Of a stretch of DNA of 8,545 bases, positions 6,941 to 8,545 are shown one piece after another (within the stretch, counting starts at the first letter, position 1; each line of letters opens with the position of its first letter). The DNA is taken from assembly GCA_913059105.1 (NCBI GenBank), contig CAJXRL010000105.1, positions 1-8,545 of the forward strand, read 5' to 3'. The position numbers and the translations under genes were made by a program. The stretch is from an uncultured Flavobacteriales bacterium. Its GTDB lineage: Bacteria > Bacteroidota > Bacteroidia > Flavobacteriales_E > Vicingaceae. The notes below the pieces were generated by a model. It saw only the letters and a program-made list of their open reading frames with translations. It ran no database searches and was not told the DNA's origin.

Positions 6941-7744
6941 ATGGCTAAAAAAGCTAATAGTGAAACAACAGTTGAGCAAAGATTACAAGCATTGTATGAC
7001 CTACAAGTAATTGACTCAAAAATTGATAAAATTAGAACGATTAGAGGTGAGTTACCTTTGGAAGTTCAAGATTTGGAAGATGACGTTGCTGGATTAGAAA
7101 CTAGAACAGAGAAAGCAGCTCAAGGCATGAAAGCTTTAGAAGATGATATTTCTGGAAAGAAAATTCAAATCAAAGAGTCTCAGGCAGCAATTGCTAAATA
7201 CAAAGAGCAGCAGAATAATGTTAGAAATAACAGAGAGTATGATTCTTTAACAAAAGAGATGGAATTCCAAGAGTTGGAAATTCAGTTGGCTGAGAAAAGG
7301 ATAAAAGAATACCAGCTGGGTGTTGAAAATAAAACTGAAGCAAATTCATCTGCAGTTGAAAAGTTGGAAAGAACTAAGGCAGAGTGGGAGCATAAGAAAA
7401 ATGAATTGGCTGAAATTGTTGCGGAAACGGAAAAGGAAGAAGCTGAATTATTGAAAGAATCTGGAAAAGCGGAAAAAGTAATCGAAGAAAGATTATTGAC
7501 TGCATACAAGAGAATTAGAGGAAACGCTAGAAACGGATTAGCTGTTGTACCAGTATTGAGAAATGCTTGTGGCGGTTGTTTTAATAAAATTCCACCACAA
7601 CGCCAGTTAGATATAAACATGCACAAGAAAGTGATTGTTTGTGAGCACTGTGGTAGAGTGCTAATTGATCCTAAAATGGCCGGAATTGAAGAGGTTGTTG
7701 AGGAAAAGCCAAAAAGAAGAACAAGAGCTACAAAAGCAAAATAA
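6941..7744 (+). CDS. Coiled-coil C4-type zinc-ribbon protein (CT398/HP0958-like)
   Basis: A 267-aa cytoplasmic protein in two parts. Residues about 10-190 are a long, highly charged coiled coil rich in Glu, Lys and Ala. It contains the conserved family stretch NNVRNNREYDSLTKEMEFQE, which lies near the hairpin turn. The C-terminal zinc ribbon follows, with four cysteines as C210-x2-C213 and C234-x2-C237 (CGGC and CEHC). A basic tail, KPKRRTRATKAK, ends the protein and could contact nucleic acid (inference). The architecture matches Chlamydia CT398 and Helicobacter HP0958 (FlgZ), which have been reported to interact with RpoN/flagellar components. No flagellar genes are seen here, so that role should not be transferred. 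The gene follows the Nif3-family gene with a one-base gap, an arrangement also known for HP0959/HP0958. A strong terminator lies 20 bases beyond the stop and ends the two-gene operon. Confidence 0.92.
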   Translation: MAKKANSETTVEQRLQALYDLQVIDSKIDKIRTIRGELPLEVQDLEDDVAGLETRTEKAAQGMKALEDDISGKKIQIKESQAAIAKYKEQQNNVRNNREYDSLTKEMEFQELEIQLAEKRIKEYQLGVENKTEANSSAVEKLERTKAEWEHKKNELAEIVAETEKEEAELLKESGKAEKVIEERLLTAYKRIRGNARNGLAVVPVLRNACGGCFNKIPPQRQLDINMHKKVIVCEHCGRVLIDPKMAGIEEVVEEKPKRRTRATKAK

Positions 7745-7764
7745 TTGTAGCATCATCATATTTT

Positions 7765-7795
7765 AAAAAAGGGACTCATTTGAGTCCCTTTTTTT
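7765..7795 (+). terminator. Rho-independent terminator after the zinc-ribbon gene
   Basis: The inverted repeat GGGACTCA (7771-7778) and TGAGTCCC (7781-7788) is perfect. Flanking A (7765-7770) and T (7789-7795) runs extend it to a 14-bp stem with a very short loop. The T-run gives the U-tract on the plus strand. It closes the Nif3/zinc-ribbon operon and separates it from icmF. The A-run on the other side means it could also stop minus-strand transcription, although no minus-strand gene is visible to its right. Confidence 0.93.
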
Positions 7796-7810
7796 ATGTC
7801 ATAATTTCCG

Positions 7811-7841
7811 TTGCTCACCGAACTTCAAAAGATTAATTTTG
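7811..7841 (+). promoter_or_regulatory. Bacteroidota-type promoter for icmF
   Basis: TTG at 7811-7813 and TAATTTTG at 7834-7841 are separated by 20 bases. This fits the Bacteroidota housekeeping-sigma consensus (TTG or TTTG at -33, TAnnTTTG at -7, spacer about 19-21). Transcription would begin near 7848, giving a leader of about 15 nt before the ATG at 7863. That leader is A/T-rich and has no Shine-Dalgarno sequence, as is usual in the phylum. The position just after a terminator supports it. Confidence 0.65.
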
Positions 7842-7862
7842 TCATCCTAATTAAAACTTACT

Positions 7863-8499
7863 ATGGAAATTCAAGCTCCTTACAAACCAAAGAACAAGAT
7901 TAGAATTGTAACTGCGGCCTCTCTTTACGATGGTCACGATGCTGCAATCAATGTGATGCGACGAATTATCCAATCTACAGGGGTAGAAGTAATTCATTTG
8001 GGCCATGACAGAAGTGTGCAAGAGGTTGTGGAAACGGCCATTCAAGAAGATGCCAATGCGATTGCTTTGACATCCTACCAAGGAGGACACAACGAGTATT
8101 TCAAATATATGAAAGACTTGTTGGACGAAAATGGAGCAGGGCATATTAAGATTTTTGGTGGCGGAGGAGGAGTAATTCTTCCAGAAGAAATTAAAGCGCT
8201 TCACGATTACGGAATTACTAGAATTTACTCTCCTGATGATGGGCGCTCTCTTGGATTGCAGGGAATGATTAATGATTTGGTGGAACGTTCGGATTATCCA
8301 ACAGGAGCTGATTTGAATGGAGAAATCAATCATATTGTAGAAAAGGATAATAGGTCTATTGCACGATTAATATCTGCAGCTGAGAATTTCCCAATGGAAA
8401 GTGCAGCGGTTTTAGATCAGGTTCGGCAAATGGCCGATAAGGTGAATATTCCTGTTTTAGGAATTACTGGAACCGGCGGTTCAGGAAAATCTTCATTGG
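7863..8499 (+). CDS. icmF: Fused isobutyryl-CoA mutase (IcmF), N-terminal part, cut by contig end
   Basis: About 212 genuine residues of a protein expected to be about 1,100 aa. IcmF fuses a B12-binding domain, a MeaB-like G-protein chaperone and the acyl-CoA mutase barrel. It interconverts isobutyryl-CoA and n-butyryl-CoA (or related acyl-CoAs) with adenosylcobalamin. The B12-binding domain is at the N-terminus (about 12-145), with the cobalamin-ligand motif DGHDAA (23-28, H25 the lower axial ligand) and the TSYQGGH and FGGGGG segments. A linker leads to the start of the GTPase domain, whose Walker A GTGGSGKS (203-210) is complete. An N-terminal B12 domain followed by a P-loop separates IcmF from ordinary methylmalonyl-CoA mutase, where B12 binding is C-terminal. 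The mutase barrel is not in the window, so substrate range cannot be judged. The frame stays open through the adapter bases that follow, so any translation past residue 212 is artefact. It has its own promoter and follows a terminator. Confidence 0.9.
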
Positions 8500-8545
8500 C
8501 TGTCTCTTATACACATCTCCGAGCCCACGAGACAGGCAGAAATCT
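8500..8545 (+). other. Illumina Nextera adapter and i7 index (non-genomic contamination)
   Basis: Bases 8500-8518 read CTGTCTCTTATACACATCT, the Tn5 mosaic end used in Nextera libraries. Bases 8519-8533 (CCGAGCCCACGAGAC) are the rest of the read-through adapter. Bases 8534-8541 (AGGCAGAA) equal the Nextera N703 i7 index, and 8542-8545 (ATCT) begin the P7 side. The match is continuous and exact as recalled. This is untrimmed adapter assembled onto a contig end, not an insertion sequence or a Tn5 copy, and it should be removed before the sequence is used. Confidence 0.97.

Noticed and set aside
6217..7626. Several minus-strand open frames of 70-114 aa opposite the Nif3 and zinc-ribbon genes
   Set aside because: All are antisense shadows of well-supported genes with low-complexity or motif-free translations.
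7929..7946. DGHDAA instead of DxHxxG in the B12-binding motif
   Set aside because: The final Gly-to-Ala change is, as far as I recall, normal in IcmF-type proteins. The cobalamin-ligand His is present, so this is not a defect.
7851..8333. 160-aa open frame on the minus strand opposite icmF
   Set aside because: It is the antisense shadow of a strongly conserved B12-binding domain. The putative protein has no recognisable motif and is only a by-product of codon bias in icmF.
8500..8518. Tn5 mosaic end suggesting a transposon insertion in icmF
   Set aside because: The bases continue directly into Nextera adapter and index sequence and end the contig, so this is library adapter rather than a biological element.

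Overview
The window looks like ordinary chromosome from a low-GC member of the Bacteroidota, most likely a flavobacteria-like lineage. The evidence is the gene content (a DUF4369/TlpA lipoprotein, a Nif3/zinc-ribbon pair, a fused IcmF-type mutase), A-rich leaders with no clear Shine-Dalgarno sequence, and a promoter matching the Bacteroidota TTG / TAnnTTTG consensus ahead of the last gene. The final 46 bases are not genomic. They match an Illumina Nextera adapter followed by an i7 index, so this is the untrimmed end of a draft contig and biological sequence stops at about 8499.

Layout. Positions 1-48 hold a rho-independent terminator of a gene lying to the left. A small secreted protein (222-551, +) follows. 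It meets, tail to tail with one base between the stops, a tightly packed minus-strand cluster of five genes. In transcription order these are lpxK (5774-4707), a purine nucleoside phosphorylase (4735-3917), gatB (3886-2429), a thioredoxin-like lipoprotein (2425-1310) and an lpxH-like phosphoesterase (1308-553). Gaps between them run from a 29-nt overlap to +30 nt, so they are probably one operon. On the other side of a 70-bp divergent spacer lies a plus-strand pair: a Nif3-family dinuclear-metal protein (5845-6939) and a coiled-coil C4 zinc-ribbon protein (6941-7744), closed by a strong terminator (7765-7795). A promoter (7811-7841) then drives the 5' part of a fused B12-dependent acyl-CoA mutase, icmF (7863 onward), which the contig end cuts just after its Walker A motif.

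How the genes relate. The minus-strand cluster contains two steps of lipid A synthesis: LpxH cleaves UDP-diacylglucosamine and LpxK phosphorylates the tetraacyl disaccharide. It also carries a tRNA amidotransferase subunit, a purine salvage enzyme and a cell-envelope thiol-redox lipoprotein. This is a housekeeping mix rather than a dedicated pathway. The Nif3/zinc-ribbon pair recurs as neighbours in distant bacteria and its joint role is unsettled.

I see no mobile element, CRISPR array, RNA gene or defence/secretion system, and no convincing undescribed system. The points most worth a second look are the adapter at the contig end, an Asp at the purine-selectivity position of the phosphorylase, the small secreted protein, and the lack of a terminator between the converging genes at 551/553.
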